Positions 23,495 to 34,462 of a stretch of DNA of 64,000 nucleotides are shown in pieces; the first letter of the stretch is position 1, and each line of letters begins with the position of its first letter. This stretch comes from Bettongia penicillata ogilbyi (lineage: Eukaryota; Chordata; Mammalia; Diprotodontia; Potoroidae), in contig JAJHZJ010000220.1 in NCBI GenBank assembly GCA_023548195.1, positions 1,867,279-1,931,278 of the forward strand, given 5' to 3'. A program made the position numbers and the translations under genes. The notes beneath the pieces were generated by a model. The model did not search any database, had not been told where the DNA came from, and was given only the letters and a program-made list of their open reading frames with translations.

Positions 23495-25185
23495 TCTACT
23501 GACCGGCAATACTGAATAGTCAACACTTTCTAGTGCTTACAGAGAAAAACAATAATGTATGGGGAATAATGCAGATCTATGCCCTCTTTCCTCTCCCAGG
23601 ATTTCTCTCAACTTTCTCTTGATTTTTTGTCTCCTCGCCACTGTCATAGAAATTATGTCCCTGAAGATAGCTCTGAATGAATATTCTCTTCATCTGTCTC
23701 ATTGTAAGCTGGGAATGCCTGGGTGGGGATACAGGAAGTAGGGTGAAAGGTTAGAGAATGCAAAGTATCAGCAGGTGGACAAAAAGTGGGGCCTCTGAGC
23801 TTTGTGAAATAATGGCACAAGAAGACACTGATATCGAAAAGCATGGTATAACTTTCATAAAGCTTGTACTTTGGACAACTATTGCTCTCATGTGGTGTTC
23901 ATAGAACTACTTCTCTGTTGTATTAGAAAATGTGGCACTTCACTTCTCCCCTTTTTTTCTGCCTTCCCATTTTATTTTTACATTTAATGTAAAAGACAAA
24001 AAAAAAAGGGAATGACTATAGTGGATAATTTGCTTTTCTTCATGTTTCCCGCATCTTCCCTTCTGCCTCATATAAAGATGAATGGCAAGTGAGAAATTCT
24101 GCAGAATACTCTGAATGTGTAGAATAATACTTCCCTGCAGAAAACTTGTCTGTGTATAATTGCTAGAAATTTATTTGCAGAAATCTTTTTTATGGTAGTG
24201 TGTTTTAATTTGTTTTTTAAAGTAAAGATGTTGATTGAAAGGAGAAGAGACCCCTGTCAACAGAAAAAGCAGGTATTTAAAATGAAAATTTTGCAAACAG
24301 CTGTCAATCTTTAGGTTTGGAGGGCAATTATTCCAGTTTGGGTATAAGAAAATTATAAACAAGGAGAACTGATTCAATAGTTAAAGTTCTAATTCAGGGC
24401 CCTTTGGAATCAGAAAAAAAAAATAAAAGTTGTTATGTGACAGGGATTTCATTAGCACTTTAAATCCAAATGCAGTTGGAAAATAAATTAAGTGCTTCTT
24501 TAGCAAAAAAATGTATTTCATTCCATTGTTCTATTCTAACATAAAAACTAACAAAGTAGAGGTATGTCTCTGTATGTGATCAGATGTTTGAATTAGGGTA
24601 TTATGGGAGCAGTCAAGAATGATTTTTCTTTGTTTAGTTTTTGAGAAAGAAACAGCACAGGCTTTTGCTTTTAAAAATGAAAAAAATAGTTAATTCTTCA
24701 TATGCTCTAAGTTTACCTGTAATATTACTCCCCTTTTAAAACAGTAAAAGCTAAATTATTCATTTTCAACCAAAAATCACAGAAGTATGGGAGGTAAGAG
24801 TACTTTCAAAAGTATTTATACAGTAACTTAAAAATCTCTTCTTTGTTGCAGGCTCACACATAGTCTACTGCTCCAAAAATAAATAAATAAATAAATACAA
24901 GGAACTTAACACCCCTCTAAATTTAAGTTTTAATAGCTCAAGATTGGGCTTAGAATTTTGGAATGCTCAGTATAGTCAAAAAAAATTGCAGGAGGGATGA
25001 GAGGAAATGCAAGAAGGAAACAGGCTGAACTCTATACAGTCAAGAGCAACAAAACAAAAAGTAAGTAGATACTCAGAAAAATAAAATACTTATTCTAATG
25101 TTTATTAATAGTTCACATTAACATAACAGAATATTTTTGAGGTAGGTAGTTTAAGAATTATTATCCTCATTTTATAGTTGAGGGA
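23495..25185. other. Mostly unassigned sequence
   Basis: Contains an A-run (24000-24008) and (AAAT)n at 24879-24898. A short antisense MIR-like piece (TTATTATCCTCATTTTATAG at 25158) sits directly left of the LTR. Nothing else is recognised. Confidence 0.4.
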
Positions 25186-25189
25186 GTAA

Positions 25190-25642
25190 TGATAATTTAA
25201 GTGAGAAAATCTTTCCCATTCATTAATAGACCCATGTGATCTGCCTCAATCACATGGAAGCTTAAGTCACATGCAGTGGGAGGAACTTGCTGAAGGGATA
25301 GAAAATGCAGGGTGGAGTAAAACTGGGAGGGAGCTGGTGAGAGCAGTTACAATGAAGGAGAGAGGACACAGGCAGGCACAGCTAGTCTTATGAGTGTTTG
25401 TGGGAAGACCCCAGTGTGGGGGAGGAGGGTAAGGCTTAGGAATGAATTTTTCCCCTGTAGTGATAATATGTATTGACTTCTTGGTTGCTATGACAGATTT
25501 GACTTTCTGGTATTGGGATTTGGCTTTCTGGTATATGAAGAAATATTTTTCTTCTACCTTCTATATGGAGAGACTGTTAAACTTTTACAGTTCAGAACTA
25601 CACTGGCATATTCAGTGACCATCAATGCTGTGAATATTGCCT
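25190..25642 (+). mobile_element. Solo LTR, family a
   Basis: About 453 bp, co-linear with the LTR at 29449-29902: TTTCCCATTCATTAATAGAC, TGGGAGGAACTTGCTGAA, TTGACTTCTTGGTTGCTATG and GTGAATATTGCCT. The ends read TGATAAT and ATTGCCT, one base off the TGGTAAT/ATTGCCA of the second copy. The polyadenylation hexamer AATAAA of the other copy has mutated here (AGAAATA at about 25548). No internal retroviral sequence follows, so it is a solo LTR. No flanking duplication could be confirmed. Confidence 0.65.
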
Positions 25643-25649
25643 TGGCAGC

Positions 25650-25860
25650 CAGTCATGGCGAAGTAGACGGCTGACCTCAAACACAGGTAAAATTAGTTTC
25701 AAGTAACCTGTTTCAACACATACTAGCAAGTCATTCAATCTTTCAATGACCCAGGCAACTTGTTAAACCTTCATTTTAAAAGCAGATGCTGATCACCATT
25801 AGTGGAAGATATTTCCTTACAAGAAATGCCACATATCAATGAAACAAATTAAATCATAAA
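25650..25860 (+). mobile_element. tRNA-derived SINE (subfamily with CCCAGGCAACT core)
   Basis: CTGACCTCAAACACAGG, CATACTAGCAAGTCATTCAA (25720), GACCCAGGCAACTTGTTAAA (25749) and AGTGGAAGATATTTCCTTAC (25801) follow the same order as the copy at 42.2 kb. Confidence 0.5.
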
Positions 25861-25864
25861 CTCA

Positions 25865-27095
25865 GTTTCAGAAAACTAATAATACATGGCAATAGTGAAC
25901 CTAAAAATAGTCAAATGAGTTTTTTAAGGTCACTCAACTAATAGAAATAGTGTAGCCAAGATTCCTTCCTAGTTTCAGTCCAAGATTTTTTTTCAATACA
26001 CCACATTTCCTCATTTTTGTCTCAGGCATATTACTTTCAGGCATTATGGAATGAGGCAGCTTGAATCTCTCAAAGCAGACATCTGACATCTTGTGTTTAA
26101 TGTCAAAATAATTCTCCACCATTAAATTAAATAGCCTCTCAGTTCCCCTGAACAAAGGACTCCCCACCCCTTCCCTCTCACAAAATTGGACAGTTCTATA
26201 CTTACACTGTAGAGCTTTTGTTTAGTCATGTTCTTTCATTCCTTCAAATATGCATAAGGTTCAAATAACAAGCTTCCTTGGAGTGCCTCCTTTCCATCCA
26301 AGGATTCATGTGAGGGGCTAACTCTAGATTTCTTTGGTTATCATGTGAAATCTGAATATTGCCACTGGATTTCCTATCATTTTAGATCAATAAATTAATG
26401 TATTCTCTGTGGAACCAAAAACATCAAGGAAGACTCTGAAACACTTTCAATCAGATGTGTTCCTTCTGTGAGAAATTCCCCAGACTAGTGAAACTTGATC
26501 CCTATTGGTAGACATTTAATGAGGTAAGATAGAAAATCTTCAGCTCCTGCTTAGAATTTGGGTTGATCCTAAGACAAAGCAGCTTCCAGCATTCTACACA
26601 GGGAAAACCATCTGCATCCAGTCTTCTGGTTTGTCATCTCCTTCATGAGCTGCATCTCTCTAAACTCTAATGGAGGAGATCAAGGACAAGAGTCCTTTTC
26701 TCCAGGGAGAGCACTCACCCAGATAAGATTCTGTTTGCATCCTAAATAGAAATCTGGTTCTCTAATTGGGTGGGGTCCTGCCCAGATGTCTTGAACAGAT
26801 CTGAAATGTTTCCAATATTCTTTAGAAATGGAGAGACTTCTCTCTAAGCAGTCTTTTTTTACAAAGAAGAGACTATCCCAAATTATTATTAATAATCAGA
26901 TGGTAGAACATTAAGATTAATTTATCTCACCACCATGATGCTAATTCAAGCCCTGAAGAATATCACCTCCCCCAGCTTCTTCTTCCCTCTGATTGTAAGG
27001 CTGGCAAGGAGGTACCAAACCCCTCCCAATATCTTCTTTTATAGAGGACAGAATCTGGACTCTCAGCTCACACCACTTTGCATCTGCTGATCTAC
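25865..27095. other. Unassigned sequence
   Basis: More mixed base composition than its neighbours, but I cannot assign any exon, repeat or RNA. Open frames reach 108 codons (minus, 27267-26941), which overlaps an L2 tail and is therefore unlikely to be a gene. Confidence 0.4.
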
Positions 27096-27099
27096 CTGG

Positions 27100-27292
27100 T
27101 TTCAACTCTATGGAACAAGATGTCCCACACCTCCCTGTGCTTGACCCTAAGTTTTTCTGCCTCCTTTGTGTGTTCTCTCCCTTTTTAGAGTGTAAGCTCC
27201 TTGAGGGCAGGAATTGACATTCTTTATTATTATTTGTATAGCCAATATTTAGTGCAATGCCTAACATTCAATAAATATTTGTTGGGTTGGAT
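27100..27292 (+). mobile_element. L2 3' end
   Basis: GAGTGTAAGCTCCTTGAGGG at 27189 and TTCAATAAATATTTGTTGGG at 27268 are the diagnostic L2 terminus. Confidence 0.7.
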
Positions 27293-27347
27293 TATATACT
27301 ATTTTAATGATAAACATTCATTTAGTGCTTTAAGGTTTTGATGTGCT

Positions 27348-27455
27348 TTACACACACACACACACACACACACACAAATAATGTATTTATGTGTGTATGT
27401 GTATGTATATATGGGTGTGTATATATATACATATTTATATAAGTAAATATGTACA
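27348..27455. repeat. (CA)n and TATG/TATA microsatellite
   Basis: A perfect CA tract of about twelve units (27352-27376), then degenerate TGTGTATG and TATATACATA units. Confidence 0.85.
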
Positions 27456-27889
27456 CATGTTACTAAATGAAATATTTGCAATGCTTACATATAATTAAAT
27501 AAGATATTTAAAATGTAATTATAAGGTAGCAGGGTGTGAGGGAGGAACCATAGCTGAGGAAGATGAGGAAAGACCAGTTTCAGGACCTGTAAACTGAACT
27601 TTGAAGCTCAGGACTGTATTCTAAGATGTGGAGGTGAGAAGGGATTGCATTTTAGGCATTTGGATCAAGCTCAGAAAAAAAGAGATAGAATATCATCTAA
27701 AAAGAACAGCAGCTAAGTTGGTTTGACTGAATCAGAGGTATGAAAAGATGAAATGGGGAATGGAAAGATAGGCTGGAGTCAAATTATGAAGGGCCATATC
27801 TTTATTGCTGTGTGAATTCTCCCTTCCACTATTATCTTGAAATCAATATTAAAGTGGAAAAAATAATTGCCAAATATGTTTAGGCAGAA

Positions 27890-28080
27890 TCATGAACCTC
27901 GTAGTGAAATGGACCTTAGTGGTCAATTAATCCATTTCAAAAATGCCCAAGACAAAAAAGACCAAGACTTTGCAACATAGACCATAAGTCGTCATTCAGC
28001 ATTTGCTTAAAGACTTCTCATAATGGAAACATACTACCGTTCAAGAAAATCTATTCTATTTTTGTATATTTCTTATTATT
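27890..28080. mobile_element. Possible L3/CR1-type LINE fragment
   Basis: GAAATGGACCTTAGTGGTCAA (27908) and the order CATTTGCTTAAAGACTTCTC, AATGGAAACATACTACC resemble an ancient mammalian CR1/L3-like repeat as I remember it. The match is weak. Confidence 0.3.
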
Positions 28081-28081
28081 G

Positions 28082-29447
28082 GGAAAGTTTTTTTTGTTAA
28101 ATACTATTTTATTTTTTCTGATTACATGTAAAAATAGTTTTCAATATTCATTTTTTATAAGATTTAAATTCCAAATCTTTCTCCTTCCCTCCTTCCCCTT
28201 TCCCATTCCCATGATGGCAGGCAATCTGATCTGATTTATACATGTACAATCATGTTAAACATATTTCCACTAAAGAATAATTGTTTCTCTTTTACCCACA
28301 AACCCAGAGGGTCTTCCCCTCCCAGTTTGATATTTTTAAAGGGGCCATCCCTTCAGTAACTACTTAAAGAAGTCTATTCATTGAATGAGTTGTAGCTCAC
28401 TCAAAGTAAGAATGTGATAAGACCTTAATCTGAAAGGGCCAGAGTTTCACGTTGCATCCTGGGTCATCTCTAGTCATCCTGAAGAATATCAGGCCACTGG
28501 ATCCAGATGGCTCAGGAGAAGAAAATGAGTTTGGTGACCTTGCACAGCCCTCACTCACTCAAATCAAAGTCAACCGCATGTCATGTCATCATCTTGATGT
28601 CATAACCCTCTTCGAGAATGAAGGACAAACACAACAATAACAATTTCCTCATTAGTAATGAAGCAATAGAAGAATCAAAACAAAAGGGAAAAACCACATG
28701 AAAGAAAAAAGTGAAAATGGTATACTTACATCTGCATTCAAACCATCAGTTCTTTCTCTGGGTGTGCATTGAAGATTCTCTCTTGAGACTTTCAGAATTG
28801 TCTTGGATCATCCTGTTATTAGAAGACCTCAGTCTACCATAGTTGATCATCACACAATGTTGCTGTTTCTGTATACAGTGTTCTCCTGGCTCTGCTCAAT
28901 CATTCAGCATCAGCTCACTTAAGTTCTTCTAGATTTTCTCTGAAATCAACCTGCTCATTATTTCATATAGCACATTAATATCCCATTACATTTACATACT
29001 TCAACTTGTTCAGTCATTCACCAATTGGTGGGCATCCCCTCAATTTCAAATTCTTTGCTACCATAGAAAGAATTGCTATTAATATTTGTGTACATGTAAG
29101 TCCTTTCCCCTTTTTTACGATCTCTTTGAGATATAGACCTAATAGTGCTATTGCTGGATCAAAGGGTATGCACAATGTGATTGCTCTTTGGTCATACCTC
29201 GAAATTGCACTCCAGAATGGTTAGATTAGTTCATAATCCCACCATCAATGCATTAGCATACTAATTTTTCCATATCTTCTCCAACATTTATCATTTTTTT
29301 CTGTCACATTAGTCAATCTGATACATATAAGGTGGTACCTCAGAAGTGTTTTATTTTGAATTTATCTAAAGTGTTTTAAAACATTTCTTTATATGCCTTT
29401 AGATGGCATTGATTTCTTCATCTGAAAACTGCCTCTTCATAACTGCA
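28082..29447 (-). mobile_element. L1 fragment, ORF2 C-terminal region and 3'UTR, split by SINE R
   Basis: The 3'UTR part (28082-28330) begins with a T-run that is the inverse of an A-tail and contains ATTACATGTAAAAATAGTTTTC. The ORF2-derived part resumes at about 28655-28700 and runs to 29447 with CAATTGGTGGGCATCCCCTC (29023), GGATCAAAGGGTATGCACAA (29156) and AAGGTGGTACCTCAGAAGTG (29329). A sense SINE R lies between the two parts. An LTR-a starts directly at its right edge. Confidence 0.65.
28338..28648 (+). mobile_element. Full-length copy of SINE family R
   Basis: GGGGCCATCCCTTCAGTAAC, TTAAAGAAGTCTATTCATTG, CATCCTGGGTCATCTCTAGT, GCCACTGGATCCAGATGGCT, then the 3' part with CGCATGTCATGTCATCATCT and an ACAACAATAACAA tail. 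It inserted into the antisense L1. Confidence 0.75.
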
Positions 29448-29448
29448 A

Positions 29449-29902
29449 TGGTAATTTAAATGGGGAGATCATTCCCATTCATTAATAGGCCCATGTGACC
29501 TACTTAAATCACATAGAAGCCTAAGTCACAAGTGGTGGGAGGAGCTTGCTGAATGGATGGAACAGGAAGGATGGAGCAGAACGAGATGGAGTCGAGTGAG
29601 AGTAGTTAAATTTGAGAGAGAGAAGACATAGGCAGGTAGATATAGCTAGGCTTATGAGTGTTAGTTTGTGAGAACGCTCCAATATGGGAGGAGGATTGGG
29701 AATGACTTTGTCTCCTGCAGTGCTAAGGTATATTGACTTCTTGGCTATTATGATGGATTTGGCTTTCTGGTTTGGCAATGTGGCTTTCTGGTGTCTGAAT
29801 AAATGTTATTCTTCGCCTTCTATGTGGAGAGTCTATTATACTTTGAAACTGAGAACTATGCCAGGATATGCGTAGTCACCATTGGTGCAGTGAATATTGC
29901 CA
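29449..29902 (+). mobile_element. LTR family a, 5' LTR of a degraded endogenous retrovirus
   Basis: A 454-bp LTR with ends TGGTAAT...ATTGCCA, a near-perfect inverted terminal repeat that starts TG and ends CA. A polyadenylation signal AATAAA lies at 29798-29803, about 100 bases before the end. It is homologous over its length to the solo LTR at 25190. A TGG that could begin a primer-binding site occurs at 29915, 12 bases after the LTR; that is further than usual, and I could not match a tRNA. Retroviral sequence follows, so this is most likely the 5' LTR. Confidence 0.65.
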
Positions 29903-30349
29903 TAGTGATACACTTGGCATCACAAACAAGATCAAAGGGTATAAAATCTCATTTGGAACCAGAAAGGATTAAGAGGAAGAAGTAGATATCCCAGGATGGG
30001 AGGACATACAGTACTCCTCCCTGGCTAAGGAATGGGCTAAAAGCACTGGACCCTGGGAAAGCTGGGAAGCAAGGTTTCAGAAGGGAAACCTAGAGACTTG
30101 GAAAGATGTTTGCAAGGAATACCAATAAAACCAGGAAAAGACCTAGCAGGCATGTTTAGGAGAGGCTGGATTTATTGACAGGTATTATGTGTAAAAGCAG
30201 AGACAACCTACTGAAGGAAAAAAGTCAGATGGAAAAGGAGTTAGCTAGTCTGCATGGGAGTTTTCAGTATTTGGGTTCCCCTTTAAAAGAGTAAGCTAAG
30301 GGGTCTCAGGTGGAAGAAAAGGCTGTTCATTTAACTATGAGGAAGTAGA

Positions 30350-30690
30350 AAGGGGCAGAGCCCACATGGTGGAGTAGAAAGACCCGTGTACTCTAGCGCT
30401 TCCCCTACCACCCACAAAATACCTGTAAAAAATGACTCTCAACAAATTCTAGCCACAGAAAAGCAGAGGGAAAGAGGTTTCCAGCCAAAGGTAACCTGGA
30501 AGGCCAACAGGAAAGGTCTATTTCACAGGACACTGAGCAGAGTGGAGCCCAGCCCTGGCTGCACAGCACTGGGAGGAATAGGACCTGAACAGATCTCTGG
30601 GGCAGAATTCCCAGCAGGGAGGGTCCCAGATCCCTCAACCCACAAGCAATAAAGAAAGCTCCAAAGGTCAGAGTTGGAAAATGAAATAAT
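30350..30690 (+). mobile_element. L1/HAL1-type 5'UTR fragment embedded in the retrovirus
   Basis: Begins GGGGCAGAGCCCACATGGTG, the start of a LINE 5'UTR, and tracks the 5'UTR of element D (47588 onward): ACCTGTAAAAAATGACTCTC, CAACAAATTCTAGCCACAG, AAGGTAACCTGGAAGGCC and CCTCAACCCACAAGCAATAA. The fragment keeps the 5' end and lacks ORF1 and the 3' end, the opposite of ordinary 5' truncation. Confidence 0.6.
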
Positions 30691-31022
30691 GTTGCAGCAG
30701 GAGACTTCCAAAACTGAAGCTCACCCCATACTATGGCAAAAACAAGAGAACTAAGCAGGGAACACAGTGTTTAGGGAGATAATTGAGGATTTTACTCAGC
30801 AGGAAGTCACAAATATTTTGAGTCAGTTCATCCAAAGGATGGGAAAATCATTAATATCTTGAATGGTGAGAATCAGCGATGAAGGAGCTAGAGTAGTATC
30901 AAGTGATGGGGTGGATTACTTGAAATTTATAGGATTTAATCAGAATTCTTTTGTACAGCAAGTCTTTAAAGATTATAATATGCAAGGAGGTAACAATATA
31001 ACTTATCTGTAAGTGGTATCCT

Positions 31023-31376
31023 ATGGAATCTATGTGGCCTAGTGGAGATAGACCCTGGAATTCACTTAGGGACTGTATGAGAAAGTTAAAGAAAGAAGAA
31101 AGGAAGACCACCATAATAACCAAAAATGCAGATATAAACTATGATATCCCCTTAGCAGTTTCCCATAGGAATATAATAGTGAAGACAGTTCTTTCTGCTT
31201 ACAAGAACCTAGTTTTGACTCTAATAATTAGGGAAATAGGGAACTGTCTTTCAGAGGTGCTGGACAAGATTTCACAGTTAAGTGACTTAAGGGACTGGGA
31301 AAAAGATAACTTTCCTCAAGAAAGAAGAGTAAATAGCCAGCAGATTCAAAGTCAGAATAGACTGACAAAAAAATAA
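31023..31376 (+). pseudogene. Retroviral gag (capsid-like) remnant
   Basis: An open stretch of 117 codons that continues, through stops, a gag-like frame beginning near 30735. It is rich in Lys, Arg and Asn and contains RPWNSLRDCMRKL and HRNIIVKTVLSAYKN. Identification rests on position between the LTR/leader and the protease remnant and on general resemblance to endogenous gag; no zinc knuckle (CCHC) is visible. It is broken upstream by stops. Confidence 0.45.
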
Positions 31377-31619
31377 TTGTTTACTAGTCTATTGAGATCA
31401 GGAGTAGATTTTATAAGCATAGATGGTATTCCAACTGATAAACTATACAAAATATACTGGGAAAAGGGGCTTGATATTAAATGGAACAGAGAAGTAAGAA
31501 CTGCTCCTACAGATCCTCCTGAACCCTTGTATTAAAATTTATCAGACCTTCAGGTAGAATAGGAAATTGGCTAAACAGCTCAGATTAAAGAAATACAGAA
31601 ATGGCATTACAGACCCAAT

Positions 31620-31822
31620 ATCAATTTGACCATATATTGGAAAAATGTAAAAAATACTGTTACTAGAGCATTAATAGTTATTGCAATAGAGGTCTCCTTT
31701 ATATGTGGAAACCCTGATAAGTTTAAACATGGAACTCCTATCATCATCACTGGACTGCGAGGGGCTGAAATATCAATCAGACAAGTCAAACTAAAGATGA
31801 AAATTGGACAATTTGCTTAAGA
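31620..31822 (+). pseudogene. Retroviral aspartic protease remnant, active site lost
   Basis: An open stretch (31626-31820) contains TRALIVIAIEVS, then TPIIITGLRGAEISI. This is the layout of a retropepsin: active-site loop, then a flap region with a Gly-Leu-x-Gly turn. The catalytic Asp-Thr/Ser-Gly position (31677-31685) reads Val-Ile-Ala, so the enzyme is dead. The family cleaves Gag-Pol during virion maturation. Confidence 0.55.
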
Positions 31823-31949
31823 AATAATATACTGTGGCAATTGTACATATTTTTTAATACAACATTGGAATCATTTATTGAGAGATATGACTCTAAACTT
31901 ACCTGAGGGGAGATACCTGTTTCCAGTAAGGAAGACAGGAATTAATACA

Positions 31950-32145
31950 GTTTTAGTGGGTAAAATAAAAATAGACCCAATCATTTTACCTAAACTTTCT
32001 AAAGTATTTACTTAAAGTAGTATACTGAGTGGGCAAGATAAAATTACCAATAATATAAACAAATATGTTGAAGCAGGAGTGGTATCCCTACAATCACTTG
32101 ATGGAATAATCCACTCTGGCCAATATGAAAATGAGATGGGACATG
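31950..32145 (+). pseudogene. Retroviral reverse transcriptase, N-terminal stub
   Basis: KIKIDPIILPKLSKVF, a stop, then GQDKITNNINKYVEAGVVSL and a segment ending NNPLWPI in a shifted frame resemble the start of a retroviral RT fingers domain. The palm with the YxDD catalytic motif is missing: sequence jumps to RNase H/integrase within about 20 bases, so roughly 1.5 kb of pol is deleted. Confidence 0.5.
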
Positions 32146-32149
32146 GCTT

Positions 32150-32765
32150 TGATTACTAATTTGTCAGTTTTTCATGCAGATGCTTGTGTGGCCCTCACTA
32201 TTCCAGAATGTGAGTACAATGCACATGCTGACCAACTAAGATTACTACTCAACATATTGTCCCTATTCTGACAACAAGTAATGATCAGATACTAGCGAAA
32301 TGGGTCCATCAAATGGCTGGCCATTTAGGGGTCCAGGTCACCCTCCAGTGGTCACAAGACCAGGGTACTAGTATCTCTCATTCATTGTTAAAACAATACA
32401 AAAGACTGTTATATATGTCGATTGGAAAGGGAATGAACTATTCCTTGGGTAGTAACTGAAGAGATAGCAATGGGGAAAGTACCAGCCCAAATTTGGTAAA
32501 TAGGTTTTATTGGACCCCTACCCGAAGATAAGGTATGCAAATTTATATGTACTTGTGTTGACACTTATTCAGGTGTACTAGTGGTTTGTCCCTGTAAGAA
32601 TGTTACCCAGAAAAGCATCTGTAAAACTCTAGATATCATAAATCTATATTATGGAATGCAAATGTACATCCAAAGTGACAGAGGGGCACATTTCAAAGGT
32701 AATTAAATGAAGAAATATTATGTATTAAACAACATGGAATGGATATATCATATTCTATATTAGGT
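32150..32765 (+). pseudogene. Retroviral RNase H end and integrase, defective
   Basis: FHADACVALTIPECEYN (about 32166-32220) looks like the RNase H C-terminus. Integrase follows: the zinc-finger histidines appear as WVHQMAGHLG (32301-32330), while the expected CxxC pair is not recognisable. In the catalytic core the first Asp position (32503-32505) reads Gly and is preceded two codons earlier by a stop (32497-32499). VDTYSGV (32557) and QSDRGAHF with the second catalytic Asp (32677-32679) are intact, 58 codons on. The third residue (Glu) lies beyond the break at about 32765. Confidence 0.65.
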
Positions 32766-32811
32766 TGTGCAGTGGATAGAGCAGGTGGAAGAAGACGCTG
32801 TTCATTTAACT

Positions 32812-33428
32812 AGGTAGGTGATTCTTGGTTTTAGTCCTAGCTCTTTTTACCTCTAGAATATTATATTCCAAGCCCTCTGATCTCTTAATGTAGAAACTGC
32901 TAGATCTTGTGTTATACTGATTGTATTTCCACAATGCTCAAATTCTTTCTTTCTGATTGCTTGTAGTGCTTTCTCCTTGACCTGGGAGCTCTGGATTTGG
33001 CTACAATATTCTTAGGAGTTTTCCTTTTAGGACATTTTTAAATAAGCCATCAGTGGATTCTTTCAATATTTTACCCACTGTCTCTACAGTATCAGGGCAG
33101 TTTTCCTTGAAAATTTCTTGAAAGAGGATGTATAGGCTTTCAGGTAGCCCAATATTTTTTAAATTGTCTTTCCTAGATTCATTTTCCAGGTCAGTTGTTT
33201 TTCCAATGAGATATTCCACATTGTCTACTATTGTTTCATTACTTTGGCTTTGTTTTATAATTTCTTGCTTTTTCATAAAGTCATTAGCTTCTATCTGCTC
33301 TATTCTAATCTTTAAGGAATTATTTTCTTTAGTGAACTTTTGGACCTCCTTTTCCATCTGATACATTCTGCTTTCTATTCTTCTCCTCTTTGGATTTTTG
33401 GATCTCTTTTCCCATTTGGGTTAGTCTA
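32812..33428 (-). pseudogene. Older L1 ORF1 fragment (left part), split by element B
   Basis: On the minus strand this carries coiled coil and RRM of an ORF1p: MEKEVQKFTKENNSLKIR at about 33357-33304, then KTTDLENESRKDNLKNIGLP and further matches to ORF1 B down to 32812, where the C-terminal 40 or so codons are missing. It lacks any 3'UTR. The N-terminal continuation lies at 36314-36495 on the far side of element B. Confidence 0.75.
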
Positions 33429-33503
33429 CTTTTTTTTAATATTTATTTATTTATTTAACTTTTTACATTCGTTTTCACAAAATTTTGCGTTCCAAATTTT
33501 CTC

Positions 33504-33529
33504 CCCTTTTCTCCCCTCCCCCCACCCCA
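33504..33529 (-). promoter_or_regulatory. G-quadruplex-type tract in element B 3'UTR
   Basis: On the minus strand the order is G4-A-G6-T... read as four G-runs of 4, 6, 4 and 4, separated by loops of 1, 1 and 6 bases. It sits about 75-100 bases before the A-tail. Element C has the same tract (46174-46189). G-rich polypurine tracts that form quadruplexes are known from L1 3'UTRs. Confidence 0.6.
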
Positions 33530-34259
33530 ATACACCAAGCAATCTAATTTTCCCTATCTCCAATCTGCCCTCTCTTCTGTCATCCCTCCCTTCTCCTGTC
33601 CCCATCTTCTCTTTTCTTCTGTAGGGACATATGACTTTCTATTCCTCATTAACTGTATGTCTTCTTTCCTAGTAGCAACAACAATACTCAACAGTTGTTC
33701 CTAAAACTTTGAGTTCCAAATTCTCCCCATCCCTCCCTCCCCACCCATTTCCTTTGAGAAGGCAGGCAATTCAATATAGGCCATTTCTGTGTAGTTTTGC
33801 AAATGACTTCCCTGATAGTCGTGTTGTGTAAGACTAACTGAATTACCCTCCATACTACCCTGCCCGTCATCGTTTCTCTTCTTCCTTTTGATCCTGTCCC
33901 TCCCCGAGTGTTGACTTCAAATTTCTACCTACTCCCTTTGCCCTCCCTTCCATCATCCCCACCCCTGCTTATCTCCTTCTCCCCCACTTTCCTATACTGT
34001 AAGATAGGTTTTCATACCAAAATGAGTGTGCATTTTATTCCTTCCTTTAGTCAAATGTGATGAGGGTAAACTTCTTGTTTTTTTTTTTTCTCATCTCTCC
34101 TCTTTTTCCCTCCACTAAAATGTCTCCTACTTGCCTCTTAAATGACATATAATTACCCCATTCCATTTCACCCTCTTTCCTCCCACTACATTTCTCTCTC
34201 ACCATTTACCTTAATTTCTTTTAAGATATGGTCCCATCCTATTCAATTCACTCTGTGCT

Positions 34260-34330
34260 CTCTGACTCTGTATGTGTGTGCATGTGTGTATGTGTGTGTG
34301 CGTGCATGCATGTACATGTGTATGTGTGGT
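34260..34330. repeat. TG-rich microsatellite in element B linker
   Basis: A degenerate (TG)n tract with TGCATGCATG interruptions, at the position equivalent to the pure tract of element A. Confidence 0.8.
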
Positions 34331-34462
34331 GCCACTAACTACCCAGATACTGAAAAGTTTTGAGAGTTACAAATATTGTCTTTCCATGTAGGAATGTAAA
34401 CAGTTCACTTATGGCAAGTCCCTTAAGACTTCTCTTTACTGTTTACTTTTTCATGGTTCTTC

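Larger units (their letters stand above)
29903..32781 (+). mobile_element. Endogenous retrovirus internal region (leader, gag, pro, pol remnants), defective
   Basis: Order along the plus strand: leader (29903-30337), an embedded L1 5'UTR piece (about 30350-30690), a gag-like region (30735-31400), a protease remnant (31620-31820), the start of reverse transcriptase (31950-32140), a large internal deletion, then the end of RNase H and most of integrase (32150-32765). No env or 3' LTR is seen. Stops and frameshifts occur in every domain, so the locus is inactive. Confidence 0.6.

Noticed and set aside
32755..32781. Short match to a SINE head (GTGCAGTGGATAGAGCA)
   Set aside because: Only about 20 bases, with nothing of the SINE body following; too short to separate from chance or from the retroviral sequence.
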